DNA from: Planctomycetota bacterium
Lineage (GTDB): Bacteria; Planctomycetota; UBA1135; GCA-002686595
DNA length: 64,000 nt
Assembly (NCBI GenBank): GCA_029259635.1
Contig: JAJDEU010000058.1
Coordinates: forward strand, 1 to 64,000
Reading direction: 5' to 3'
Below the pieces are notes generated by a model. The model had not been told where the DNA came from, searched no databases, and saw nothing but the letters and a program-made list of their open reading frames with translations. Positions 36,674-45,147 of the stretch are shown one piece after another; position 1 is the first letter of the stretch, and every line of letters starts with the position of its first letter. The position numbers were made by a program, and so were the translations under genes.

Positions 36674-37681
36674 TTACTTCGTCTTCATCATATCGGCGAT
36701 CACGGAAATTAGCCTAGAAACACCGAAGGGCTTATAGAGCAGGAGCGCTTGATCGTCCCCTCTCAAAAGAGCATTCAGGTGATTCGCAGTTGAACCATTG
36801 CTCCCGATAAAGGCCAGCATGAGGTCAGGGCGCAGCTTTCTAATGCGCGGATAATCTTCTTGCGGGTCGAGATTCGCCAGATTGATCGAGATGAGAGCAA
36901 GGTCGAATTTTCTGTCAGAGTGCTCGAGAAGCTCAAAGAGAGTCGCCGCGTCGGAAGCCGTGCTCGCATCCGTCGCCCCCATCGTCGAGACGAGGAACGA
37001 CCGGAGGAGGTCGTCGGGCTCGGCGACAATCACTCGCTCCAGACCGAGGCTCCGAACATTCGGATTGAAATCCTCGGAAGCGCTCGTGGGAAGAATGAGC
37101 TCCCACGCGCCGCTCAATCCGCGCAGTGAACCATTCATAGAATGCGCCAGGTGCACTAATTCTAGAGGGGCCGTTCGAGCTTCACCGGTGCAAGCGGGTG
37201 AACCGTCCACCCTTAGGATGGTCTCCGAATCTCGACTGGCTGCAGAGATCAGAACGACGCCAACATCCTCCAGCCTGTTTCCGATCGAGATCACGAGTCC
37301 GAGCAAAATTCGGAGTACGCGAACGGAATCACCTGTGGCCGTCAAGCCGACCGCGCGACTGTCCAGTTGAACGCTCACCTTTCGCGAAATGAGCTTCCGA
37401 ACCAGTCGGACGGTGAGACGCAAGAGTGCGTCTAAGTCCAAGAGCTCCAGCGTTAAACTCGATTGGCTCGCCCTGGGATCGAGCAGTTTGACTAGCAAGC
37501 TAGCATCCTCCGCTGCGATACGAATCTCGTCTACATCCCTTCGAGCGGGGTCGTTGCGCGAGAGGACTGCGCTCAGCTCATCCGAACACCCGAGAACGGT
37601 CGTCAACAAGTTGTTCAGGTCATGAGCAATCGCATCTCTCAGAAGAGAATAATCAACTCCGACTTCATCTTCGTTCGTCAT
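36674..37681 (-). CDS. Degenerate hybrid histidine kinase-like protein
   Basis: A soluble protein of about 335 residues (ATG at 37681; an upstream ATG at 37726 adds 15 residues). A HisKA-like helix carries a histidine in AIAHDLNNLLTTVLG, the HDLNN pattern of hybrid kinases. The following ATPase region keeps the fold (VRVLRILLGLVISIGNRLED) but the N-box asparagines and glycine-rich ATP-lid motifs are not visible. The C-terminal ~120 residues look like a receiver domain whose phospho-acceptor position reads FDLALISINLANLD, without the aspartate. It may be a phospho-independent partner or modulator for the LuxR-type regulator encoded 6 nt downstream. Confidence 0.65.
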   Translation of the reverse strand: MTNEDEVGVDYSLLRDAIAHDLNNLLTTVLGCSDELSAVLSRNDPARRDVDEIRIAAEDASLLVKLLDPRASQSSLTLELLDLDALLRLTVRLVRKLISRKVSVQLDSRAVGLTATGDSVRVLRILLGLVISIGNRLEDVGVVLISAASRDSETILRVDGSPACTGEARTAPLELVHLAHSMNGSLRGLSGAWELILPTSASEDFNPNVRSLGLERVIVAEPDDLLRSFLVSTMGATDASTASDAATLFELLEHSDRKFDLALISINLANLDPQEDYPRIRKLRPDLMLAFIGSNGSTANHLNALLRGDDQALLLYKPFGVSRLISVIADMMKTK

Positions 37682-37801
37682 GGTCAGCGCGGCTTCGAAA
37701 CTCTCGACCCGCGAGCGCCGCATCATAGCCCGACCAGCGCACTCCCGTGGAGCCGCTAGGCAAATATCAGATCAGGCAGACCGCGCCACGAGAGCGCGGT
37801 G

Positions 37802-39943
37802 CTACTCGCCGATCCACGCTTCTGAAAGTAAGACACGCAGCACCGCTTGACGAATTCGGACGCGCCCCTCGATGAGAGCATCTCGGCGTTCATTTCCCGC
37901 GTTCCACGCATCTTCGCCCATGCCGACGATCTCTTTTAACCCGCGTTCCAGGTAGAGCCTTTCATTCAGATCCATCCCTTCGGCGACCCGAGCGGCATTC
38001 TCACCGCTCTTGGCCACAAGGGCGTGCATGATGTCGATGCTCGCGTCGTACCCGTCCCTCAATTTCGGGCGTCCGTCGAACCAGATAGCGACCAGAGAAC
38101 GCGAGAGCTGCTGGCGATGCCGTACTCGCTCCAGCGACTCCCCCATTCGGGGATACCACTTCGCATGATCCGCACCGTCGAGCGGAGGCCTAACCGTCGC
38201 GTCGTTCCACACCTTTTGGATATACGCCAAAGCATCGACGTCGGGCACCTCGAGTTCCACCGAACTCGACCAAACCTCAGCCAAGCTCATCCCTTGGTAG
38301 GCGTTTCCATCTCGATCGGAATAGGTGTGTGCGAAGAACTCGGTCTCCGCCAGTAGAACTCCCGAAGTCTTTAACTGAGAGAGGAGGACCGCGCGTGCGA
38401 GATCTTCGTCCGGCAGTTCCCCGCGGAGCAGCAGGCGAAGCTCCGTCGTCTTGTCTCGCTCTGCGGAAAGTTTCACGAGCTTTCGAGTCGCGGGTTCATA
38501 GTCCACGCGCCAGTGCTTCTCGGCCACGTGATCACGCACGATTTTTCTATCGAACGCATCCCACAGGCGATCCCCTGGACCAATCTGACGACGCTTCGGT
38601 CCACCCCCGAAAACTTTGGCATCGTGCGCGTCGAATACCGTGCGGGAATCGAGCTCTTCCAACGGAACCGGCGCTCTTCCGCTCCAAAGCCGGACCAACT
38701 CGACTTGGGGAGCACCCGAAGAGAGCGCGGCCTCTCGACACTCCGCCATCAACGTCTTGCGTTCGCGTCCTCTCAGCTCACCGACTTTCTCTAGCAAGTC
38801 TTCCAGTGCTTCACCGTCGAGCACAATCGCCGGTTCCGAAACCTCGGCGACCTCAGGAACCGGCTGAACCTCCACAGCCAAGGTCCGCGGCTCAAAGGCA
38901 CCGAACTGCTCAAGCACTCCTTCGAACAGAGCGCGCAAACCGTAATCCGTACCCGTCAGATTGCGCTGTCGGTAGATCGCCTGTGTTCGGAGTCGCTTGA
39001 GACGGAAAGTCTCGCGCCAACTGGTGAGAAACTCGTCGAGTTTATCCGGAGACGGAAGCCGATCACGCAGCAGGTCGGGATTCGAGTCGGCCGAGAGCCA
39101 GAGCGCGTGTAGTTCGAGGACATCGCCAAAGTGCGCAGCGAGATCCGGCTTAGGCAATAGATAGACCGCTGCGTAGGTCTCGACGATCTCGCGCGAAACC
39201 CGAACTTGCTCGAAGATCTCGCGAACTCGCTGATTCACCTCGTCGAGCGACAAGAGCTCCACCGACTCGGCCGAGTCCAGCTGATCGTTGACGTAGAACA
39301 AGACCGCTCGTGCGTCCGTCTCGGTAAGTACGTGCTCCTCATTGGCGGCCAAATAGTCGAAGAGCGAGACCTCGGAGAAGACCTGTCCCTCACTGTTTGA
39401 ATAGGCTCGCGAGAGTGCCGCGTTCTCGTTCAGGAAAGCGCCAGAATCCAGCCGTCGACTCAACTCAGCAAGAGTGAAATCCAAGCCCGGCGAGCGCCCC
39501 TTGACCGCGTCGCGAAAGACACGCTCGGGATCGCGTAGCTCGCCATGTCGAATCAGTCGGCGAGTTCCAAAGTCATAGCTCCACAACCGCGGATCGACCT
39601 CAAGACTGAGCGCGGTCTTGAGAGCCTGAGCCTCGGGCGACTCTGGCGCGAGTCGTTGACGTTTGCCACCGGGATTGAAAAAGGGCTTCGGTCCGGCCGT
39701 CGGCCAGTAGCCGTGATCGATTTCGATCTGATTCGCCACGTAGAGAATCAGCGCGTTCTGGCTTGTATTGAGGGCCTCGGTCTCAGACCGATACCACTCC
39801 GCGACTTCACTGCGCTCGCTTGGCGTCAACTGCTCCCAAACCTCGACGAGCTTTTCGTCGGTGTAAGCCTGAGCGGAGAGCACAGCTGACTGTGCGACGA
39901 ACAGAGCCACGAGCAGGTAATAGCTGAGCGTGCGCATATGCAT
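37802..39943 (-). CDS. Secreted protein with a duplicated domain of unknown function
   Basis: A protein of about 713 residues from the ATG at 39943 (or 39937), which begins a signal peptide (MRTLSYYLLVALFVAQSAVLSAQA). I recognise no family. The chain contains two related segments. One includes RLWSYDFGTRRLIRHGELRD, then FLNENAALSRAYSNSEGQVFSEVSLFDYL. The other includes HWRVDYEPATRKLVKLSAERD, then LLAETEFFAHTYSDRDGNAYQGMSLAEVW. Order and spacing are the same in both, indicating an internal duplication. It is mostly helical and rich in Glu, Arg and Leu. The 3' end has a 7-bp hairpin (37780-37800) without a T-run. It is divergent from recQ across ~140 bp. Confidence 0.7.
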   Translation of the reverse strand: MHMRTLSYYLLVALFVAQSAVLSAQAYTDEKLVEVWEQLTPSERSEVAEWYRSETEALNTSQNALILYVANQIEIDHGYWPTAGPKPFFNPGGKRQRLAPESPEAQALKTALSLEVDPRLWSYDFGTRRLIRHGELRDPERVFRDAVKGRSPGLDFTLAELSRRLDSGAFLNENAALSRAYSNSEGQVFSEVSLFDYLAANEEHVLTETDARAVLFYVNDQLDSAESVELLSLDEVNQRVREIFEQVRVSREIVETYAAVYLLPKPDLAAHFGDVLELHALWLSADSNPDLLRDRLPSPDKLDEFLTSWRETFRLKRLRTQAIYRQRNLTGTDYGLRALFEGVLEQFGAFEPRTLAVEVQPVPEVAEVSEPAIVLDGEALEDLLEKVGELRGRERKTLMAECREAALSSGAPQVELVRLWSGRAPVPLEELDSRTVFDAHDAKVFGGGPKRRQIGPGDRLWDAFDRKIVRDHVAEKHWRVDYEPATRKLVKLSAERDKTTELRLLLRGELPDEDLARAVLLSQLKTSGVLLAETEFFAHTYSDRDGNAYQGMSLAEVWSSSVELEVPDVDALAYIQKVWNDATVRPPLDGADHAKWYPRMGESLERVRHRQQLSRSLVAIWFDGRPKLRDGYDASIDIMHALVAKSGENAARVAEGMDLNERLYLERGLKEIVGMGEDAWNAGNERRDALIEGRVRIRQAVLRVLLSEAWIGE

Positions 39944-40082
39944 GGGAAGAATAGACGCGGGTGAAGAGCGAGTCACTCTTCGAGCGCGCGCCGCCGCTCC
40001 GAGCGCTCCCGATTACCCCTCTTAAATTAGGCTGCTTAGCGAGTTGGAGGTGACCAAACGATCCTGTTAGCCTTGTGTCAGA

Positions 40083-41969
40083 GTGGCCGTCCGACGCAAA
40101 CAGAGGAGAACTGGTCGCCGCCGGGGAGACAAAGTGGATGCCCGACTGAGGGAGCTCCTCAGAGAACGATTCGGGCACGCTGATTTTCGGGGTCGCCAAC
40201 AAGAAGCCGTGAGCGCTGTCATGGCCGGCCGCGACGTGCTCCTGATGAGCCCGACCGGCTCCGGCAAATCGCTGACCTATCAGTTGCCCGCGTTGGCCCT
40301 TGAGGGACTCGTCCTCGTGGTCAGTCCCCTGATCGCATTGATGAAGGACCAAGTCGATGCTCTACAAGCCAAGGGCATCGCCGCGCGAGCGCTCAACTCC
40401 AGCCTGACGATCAAGCAGCAAGACGAAACCGTGCGAGCGGCGATTGCCGGAGAGCTCGACCTCCTCTACGTCACGCCCGAAAGGTTTCGAACCGCAAAGT
40501 TTCAAGCCATCGAGAGCCAGCTCTCCATCGCGAGAATCGCGATCGACGAAGCGCACTGCATCAGCCAGTGGGGTCACGACTTTCGCCCCGACTATTCGAA
40601 GTTAGGTGAGTACCGCAAGCGACTGGGCAATCCGCCTGTGATTGCGATGACGGCAACGGCGACGAAGAAGGTCATTAAGGATGTCTCCAGCTCTTTGAAT
40701 CTGAACAAGCCCCTCATCCTGCGTGCGGGCATCGAGCGCAAGAACTTGTTCATGGCTTGTACACGCGTCCGGACAGTGGATGAGAAGGTGCCGACAATCG
40801 CTTCGCGCATTGCCGAAATCGGCGGCCCCGGAATCGTCTACTCCGCGGTGATCAAGGATTTAGAAGCGCTGCGCGATTCACTGCGTGAGCTCGGCGTGCC
40901 GTCGCTCGTCTACCACGGCAAGCTGCAGACAGCCGAACGACGCGGCATGCAGGATGCTTTCATGGCCGCTGAAGATGGTGTCGTGCTCGCAACGAATGCG
41001 TTCGGAATGGGCGTCGACAAGGCGGATATTCGCTTCGTCATCCACGCGCAGATTCCCGGCACCCTGGAGAACTGGGCACAAGAGATCGGGCGAGCGGGAC
41101 GGGACGGTGAAAACGCGTGGTGCGAGCTCTTGTATCTCGAGGAAGACCTCGCGATCCAGCAGAGCTTCATCGAGTGGCAGAATCCCGACCTGGCCTATCT
41201 CATGAAGGTCTACGAGACGATTCGCAATTGGGGCGACCGCGTTCAGGCCAAGGACTTCGACGACCTGCGGCAAGAAGTGGGCTTGGAGACGAAAGCCGAT
41301 CAGCGTTTGTCGCTGTGCATGCGCTGGCTCGGAATGTTGGGCGCCATCGAGGGCAGCCTGTCCGATCACAGCCTGCGGATAAGCCACCCATTGGATCCCG
41401 ACGACTTGCCCGAGTACCTGAAGAGCGGCAAGAAGCTCGAGATGGATCTGAAAGCGCTCTATCGCATGATGCGTTTCGCGAAGAGCCGCAAGGTTTGCCG
41501 CCGCGTTTTGTTAGCGCGCTATTTCGATCTGCGCGATCCGCACGGAAACTGCGGCGCCTGCGACAATTGCGTGAACGCGACGAAGTGGCGCCATGCGGAG
41601 CTCGAACCTCGAGCGGGAGTGGGGCCCATCACGTTCGACGGTGTCGCCGAACCAGAAGCGCCCGTGCGGAGACGCTCCAAAAAGACAGCGCGCAAGCCCA
41701 GTAAGAAGGCGACCCGCAAATCGCGCGGATCAAATCGCAGAGTGAGCGCAAATTCAGAGCAGGGCGGCGAACAAACAGCGGACGGTGACCAAGTTCGCAA
41801 GCCCGGCCGAAGACGGGGTCGGCGCAAGAAGAAGGCGAGCCGTCAAGAAGCCGATCGCCCTCAAGCGAGTAGCGCGGAAGCTACGTCCGCACCCAAGAAG
41901 AAGAAGAAGAAGAAGAAGCGACCGAGGCGTCGTCGAAGGAAACCGCCCGCATCATCGGGCGACCAATAG
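40083..41969 (+). CDS. recQ: RecQ family ATP-dependent DNA helicase with long basic C-terminal tail
   Basis: A 628-residue 3'-5' DNA helicase starting at a GTG. Motif I is SPTGSGKS (56-63), motif II DEAH (155-158), the aromatic-rich loop is HCISQWGHDFRPDY, and motif VI is QEIGRAGRDG. The zinc-binding cysteines lie in KVCRRVLLARYFD and GNCGACDNC. After the zinc domain there is no recognisable winged-helix or HRDC domain. Instead the last ~100 residues (529-628) are low-complexity and strongly basic, with K8 and RPRRRRRK runs. The tail is probably disordered and DNA- or RNA-binding. The gene is convergent with apbE. Confidence 0.9.
   Translation: MAVRRKQRRTGRRRGDKVDARLRELLRERFGHADFRGRQQEAVSAVMAGRDVLLMSPTGSGKSLTYQLPALALEGLVLVVSPLIALMKDQVDALQAKGIAARALNSSLTIKQQDETVRAAIAGELDLLYVTPERFRTAKFQAIESQLSIARIAIDEAHCISQWGHDFRPDYSKLGEYRKRLGNPPVIAMTATATKKVIKDVSSSLNLNKPLILRAGIERKNLFMACTRVRTVDEKVPTIASRIAEIGGPGIVYSAVIKDLEALRDSLRELGVPSLVYHGKLQTAERRGMQDAFMAAEDGVVLATNAFGMGVDKADIRFVIHAQIPGTLENWAQEIGRAGRDGENAWCELLYLEEDLAIQQSFIEWQNPDLAYLMKVYETIRNWGDRVQAKDFDDLRQEVGLETKADQRLSLCMRWLGMLGAIEGSLSDHSLRISHPLDPDDLPEYLKSGKKLEMDLKALYRMMRFAKSRKVCRRVLLARYFDLRDPHGNCGACDNCVNATKWRHAELEPRAGVGPITFDGVAEPEAPVRRRSKKTARKPSKKATRKSRGSNRRVSANSEQGGEQTADGDQVRKPGRRRGRRKKKASRQEADRPQASSAEATSAPKKKKKKKKRPRRRRRKPPASSGDQ
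41895..41918 (+). repeat. (AAG)8 trinucleotide repeat in recQ
   Basis: Eight perfect AAG units encode the Lys8 run near the RecQ C-terminus. Slippage here would change lysine number without shifting frame. Confidence 0.9.
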
Positions 41970-41984
41970 TTGGCGCTAGCTGCC

Positions 41985-43034
41985 CTACTTCGATAATCCG
42001 GATGAGACGTGCGTATCGCCATTCATATCGACAAGCAGAGCTTCAACGCGCGGAATCTTTTCGATCAAGGCGAGCCCCTGCGAGGGTCCTAAAACGCACA
42101 TTGCAGTTGCAATCGCGTCGCAAAAGGCTGCGTCAGGTCCGGTGACCGTTGCACTCATGCAGCCTGTTGATGGATAGCCGGTGCGCGGGTCCAAGATGTG
42201 GTGAAAGCGCTCGCCATCTCGCTCGAAGAAGCGCTCATAATCGCCGGAGGTCATCACGCAGGTATTCGAGAGCGGGATGACAGCAAGCAGCTTGCTCGGT
42301 TCGCGCGGATGACGAATCGCGATCTCCCAGAGCTTGCCGAACTCGCGGCCCAACGCCTTCAGGTCGCCGCCGGCATTGACGAGCGCGTGCTTCATTTCAC
42401 GGCCCTGAATCACAGCCATTGCGCAGTCAACTCCGTAGCCCTTGGCAATTCCGCCGAGACCGATGCGCATACCAGCGGGCAGGTCTACGGTCGAGTCCTC
42501 CAAGTTCACCGTCACTTTGCGATAATCCACAAGCTGAATGGCTTCCGCAATTCGACTCGCGCTGGGAATCACAGGAGGGTCCGCCTTGAAGTCCCAGAGC
42601 TTTCCCGCCCCCGCGTAAGTGATGTCAAAGGCGCCTCCAGTGAGCTCTCCGATTTCGAGCCCGCGCTGAATCAGTGTCGCCAGCTCACGCGGAACCTTAT
42701 ACGGACCCGTCCCTGCAGCGTCATTCAGATCCGTCAGCGGAGAAGCCCGCCAGTCCGTCATCATGTCTTCCACGCGCTGAAGCTCGGCAACAGCCTCGTC
42801 AATGACCTGCCCTAGCTTGTCCCGATCCGTTCCGAGAACCTTGAGCAACAGTTCCGTGCCCATCACACCGAGCTCGCGCTCGGCAAGGATCCATTCATAG
42901 CCCGCGCTCTCGGCGTTCGCCGGCTCCTGTGCTTGCCTCGCGTTCCCTAGTTGAGCGAGTAAGACCGGAACGAGAACTAGGACGAGAAGCACTCGACAGA
43001 GTAAGCCTCGCCAGACGGGATTCACGCCCATCAC
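41985..43034 (-). CDS. apbE: FAD:protein FMN transferase ApbE
   Basis: A 349-residue exported flavin transferase that attaches FMN from FAD to Thr/Ser residues of extracytoplasmic proteins. An N-terminal hydrophobic stretch (about 9-27) acts as signal or anchor. Family motifs present: MGTELLLKV, LGGIAKGYGVD, ALVNAGGDLKALG, the FAD/Mg site TSGDYERFFERDGERFHHILDPRTGYP, and DAIATAMCVLG. It overlaps the TlpA-like gene (ATGA) and is the last gene of the DUF4266/DUF3570/TlpA module. I found no typical flavinylation motif (D-x-x-S/T-G-A-T) in its neighbours, so its target is unclear. Confidence 0.93.
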   Translation of the reverse strand: MMGVNPVWRGLLCRVLLVLVLVPVLLAQLGNARQAQEPANAESAGYEWILAERELGVMGTELLLKVLGTDRDKLGQVIDEAVAELQRVEDMMTDWRASPLTDLNDAAGTGPYKVPRELATLIQRGLEIGELTGGAFDITYAGAGKLWDFKADPPVIPSASRIAEAIQLVDYRKVTVNLEDSTVDLPAGMRIGLGGIAKGYGVDCAMAVIQGREMKHALVNAGGDLKALGREFGKLWEIAIRHPREPSKLLAVIPLSNTCVMTSGDYERFFERDGERFHHILDPRTGYPSTGCMSATVTGPDAAFCDAIATAMCVLGPSQGLALIEKIPRVEALLVDMNGDTHVSSGLSK

Positions 43035-43576
43035 TGCGAGTATTCTCCCCAGTCATCGGGAGCATGATGCCCGAGATAGAGCGTCTCCCTATCTCTGCCG
43101 ACGATGACGATCGTAGGCGTTCCCGTCACCTCATAGCGACGAGTTAGAGCCAGGTCGCGATCGCGCACCTGCGAATAGGTCAGCTTGAACTGCTTCACAA
43201 TGGCATCTACCTCCGCGTCATCGACCATATCGTCTGGACCCGAGATGACTCCTACGTAGTCGATCTTGCCCTGATAATTCTCGGCCGCAGCGTTCAGCGC
43301 GGGAAACTCGGCCCGGCAGGACGCGCACCAGGTCTGCCAGAACACGAAAGCGACCCGACGTCCGGACGCCAAGGCGCCATCTATGTCGAGCTCGGTGCCC
43401 TCTATGTCCTTCAGAATCCATCGCGACTCCAGTGCTTGCGCGTTCATTAATTCTGGGGGTAACGGGCAGACCCCATCCTCGCAAGTGTCGCCATTCGCCG
43501 AATCAAGCGCAGGCGTTGCGACACAACCACAGAGCATCACCACCAAGAGCAGGGCTAGACTTCGCATAAAAATCAC
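43031..43576 (-). CDS. TlpA/ResA-like thioredoxin-fold lipoprotein
   Basis: A 181-residue periplasmic thiol-disulfide protein. The signal peptide ends in a lipobox (VMLCGC, C18; an ATG three codons in is an alternative start). The active site is WCASC (C84, C87) in FVFWQTWCASCRAEFP, with the cis-proline loop in VTGTPTIVIV. An extra pair, CEDGVC near residues 32-37, follows the lipobox. It probably reduces or isomerises cysteines of a neighbouring envelope protein; the Cys-ended DUF4266 lipoprotein of the same operon is the obvious candidate. It overlaps apbE by 4 nt and follows the DUF3570 gene after 22 nt. Confidence 0.9.
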   Translation of the reverse strand: MIFMRSLALLLVVMLCGCVATPALDSANGDTCEDGVCPLPPELMNAQALESRWILKDIEGTELDIDGALASGRRVAFVFWQTWCASCRAEFPALNAAAENYQGKIDYVGVISGPDDMVDDAEVDAIVKQFKLTYSQVRDRDLALTRRYEVTGTPTIVIVGRDRETLYLGHHAPDDWGEYSQ

Positions 43577-43598
43577 CTTCGAAACAGAGACTCACCAA

Positions 43599-44813
43599 TT
43601 ACAAGCCCCGCTCCCAGCCAATGCTGAAGACGAGTTGATCTAGGCCATCGCTCCTCAAGATGTAGTCGAGGCCGACATCCATCGACCGAGTCGCATTGTT
43701 TCGCTTGATGAACTTCACGCCGAATAGATTGGAACTGAAATCGCCCAAGTCAGAATCTTGAGTTCGGTCACCCGGCTCACCTCGATAGTTCTCGTAGAAG
43801 GCATCTGCCGCAGTTTGAGTGTAGAAACGGTACCGCGGTCGGAAGCGCCACTTCGCGCCCATCGATGCTTCGTAGGCCGGTTCGATCGCGAAGCTCGTAA
43901 TGCCCCAATCGTCCTGGTAGATCCGACCGCCAAGCTCGATCGAGTGCCCTGGCCCAAGACGGCCTCGAACTCGGCCGAAGAGCGCAAACCGAGAGCGGGA
44001 GTCGGGAAGAATCTCGATGCCATCCAACCCCTGCGCTCCGTTCTCGAACGGGATCGTCGGATTGACGGCGACACTCTCATCGACAACGAAGTTATAGGGT
44101 GTCTCTAGGAATCCCGTTTGGTGGGCAACGGTGACTCCAAACTCGCCGTGGGTTCGCGGCGAAAGGATCTGGTACCACTTGACCGTTCCCGAGAAGGACG
44201 TGCGGTTGTCGGAGCCTTGATCTTGCCCCATCGAGGCCGAGGTTCCGCGGATCAACTTGAGCTGATCGAAGTACGCGTTCACGCTGGTTGTGACTCTCGA
44301 ATCGCCATCCGGCGCTTCGACGGCAAGCGCACCGCCCAAACCGATGGAAGTGTAGTCGTACTCGGTACTGAAACTCAGGTTGCCCGATAGATCGGAGCGC
44401 GGGGAAGCCGAGTAGCGGACTCCCAAATCGAGTCCGAAGTAATTATCGCCGCTCGCGCCAGATTGGGCGGAGAAACCGCTCAGTCGATCAATCGATGCCG
44501 ACGAAACATTGTCGTACGAAAAGGTGATCGAGTAGCCGGTGTCTTCCGTGACCTGCCGATCAAAAATGATTACCGGCTCGATGACGGTCAGGCTCTCGTC
44601 GACGAAGGGATTGCCACTGCCGGAGTCCGCCACGTCGAAGAAGCCGAGCCGATAACTCACGCTGCCTTGGCCGGGCTTGAGTTTTCCGCTGGAGGTGGCG
44701 GGAACCGCGCTTTCCTCGCCCCCGTCCTGAGCACTAGCATCCGGCGCCAGTGCGCCGAGAATCAGAACCAGAAACGGAAGCGTCCGGTGAGCACATTTTA
44801 GTAGCACCCGCAT
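43599..44813 (-). CDS. DUF3570 outer-membrane beta-barrel protein
   Basis: A 404-residue exported protein (signal peptide cleaved near ASA/QDG). The body is made of alternating amphipathic strands (for example VSYRLGFFDVADSG, TGYSITFSYDNVSSASIDRLSG, SMDVGLDYILRSDGLDQLVFSIGWER), a DUF3570-type outer-membrane barrel. DUF3570 proteins are typically encoded with DUF4266, TlpA and ApbE, as here. Its start codon lies inside the end of the DUF4266 gene (16-nt overlap). It may form a pore or surface platform for the DUF4266 lipoprotein, but no function is established. Confidence 0.85.
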   Translation of the reverse strand: MRVLLKCAHRTLPFLVLILGALAPDASAQDGGEESAVPATSSGKLKPGQGSVSYRLGFFDVADSGSGNPFVDESLTVIEPVIIFDRQVTEDTGYSITFSYDNVSSASIDRLSGFSAQSGASGDNYFGLDLGVRYSASPRSDLSGNLSFSTEYDYTSIGLGGALAVEAPDGDSRVTTSVNAYFDQLKLIRGTSASMGQDQGSDNRTSFSGTVKWYQILSPRTHGEFGVTVAHQTGFLETPYNFVVDESVAVNPTIPFENGAQGLDGIEILPDSRSRFALFGRVRGRLGPGHSIELGGRIYQDDWGITSFAIEPAYEASMGAKWRFRPRYRFYTQTAADAFYENYRGEPGDRTQDSDLGDFSSNLFGVKFIKRNNATRSMDVGLDYILRSDGLDQLVFSIGWERGL

Positions 44814-45013
44814 CCTCCACCAGCGCTCGAGCCAATTCCTCCGGCGCTACCTTCCATCGAATAGAAGACCTTCTGGTGAAAGTGGGACTCGGTCCCGGAG
44901 CCGCTCAGATCCATCACGGGATCTTGAAAGGCGCCCTTCTCGTAGAATTCGACGGTGTTGCACGCGGAGAGGGAGGCGAGAAGTGCAGCAAGTGTCAGAA
45001 GTCGGATTTTCAT
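44798..45013 (-). CDS. DUF4266 small lipoprotein with GGGCGCY C-terminus
   Basis: A 71-residue lipoprotein. The ATG at 45013 gives a textbook signal peptide and lipobox (LASLSAC, C18); a longer reading to 45061 has no support. After the lipid cysteine comes NTVEFYEKGAFQDPVMDL, the hallmark of DUF4266, then a Gly/Ser-rich stretch with two histidines (SHFHQK) and a terminal GGGCGCY with C68 and C70. The free C-terminal Cys-Gly-Cys looks like a metal-binding or covalently modified tail. It is the first structural gene after the two-component genes and overlaps the DUF3570 gene by 16 nt. Confidence 0.82.
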   Translation of the reverse strand: MKIRLLTLAALLASLSACNTVEFYEKGAFQDPVMDLSGSGTESHFHQKVFYSMEGSAGGIGSSAGGGCGCY

Positions 45014-45147
45014 TAAGTAAGGCGGTAGAGCGGTCATGCAGAGATCGAGAGGGCGCATCAATTATCGACGAGGCCATCTCCATCGGCTCATTACGACCCG
45101 TTAATCGAGAGCCCGCCCGACTCGGCCCCAAGCTTGCCGCTTCGCGA

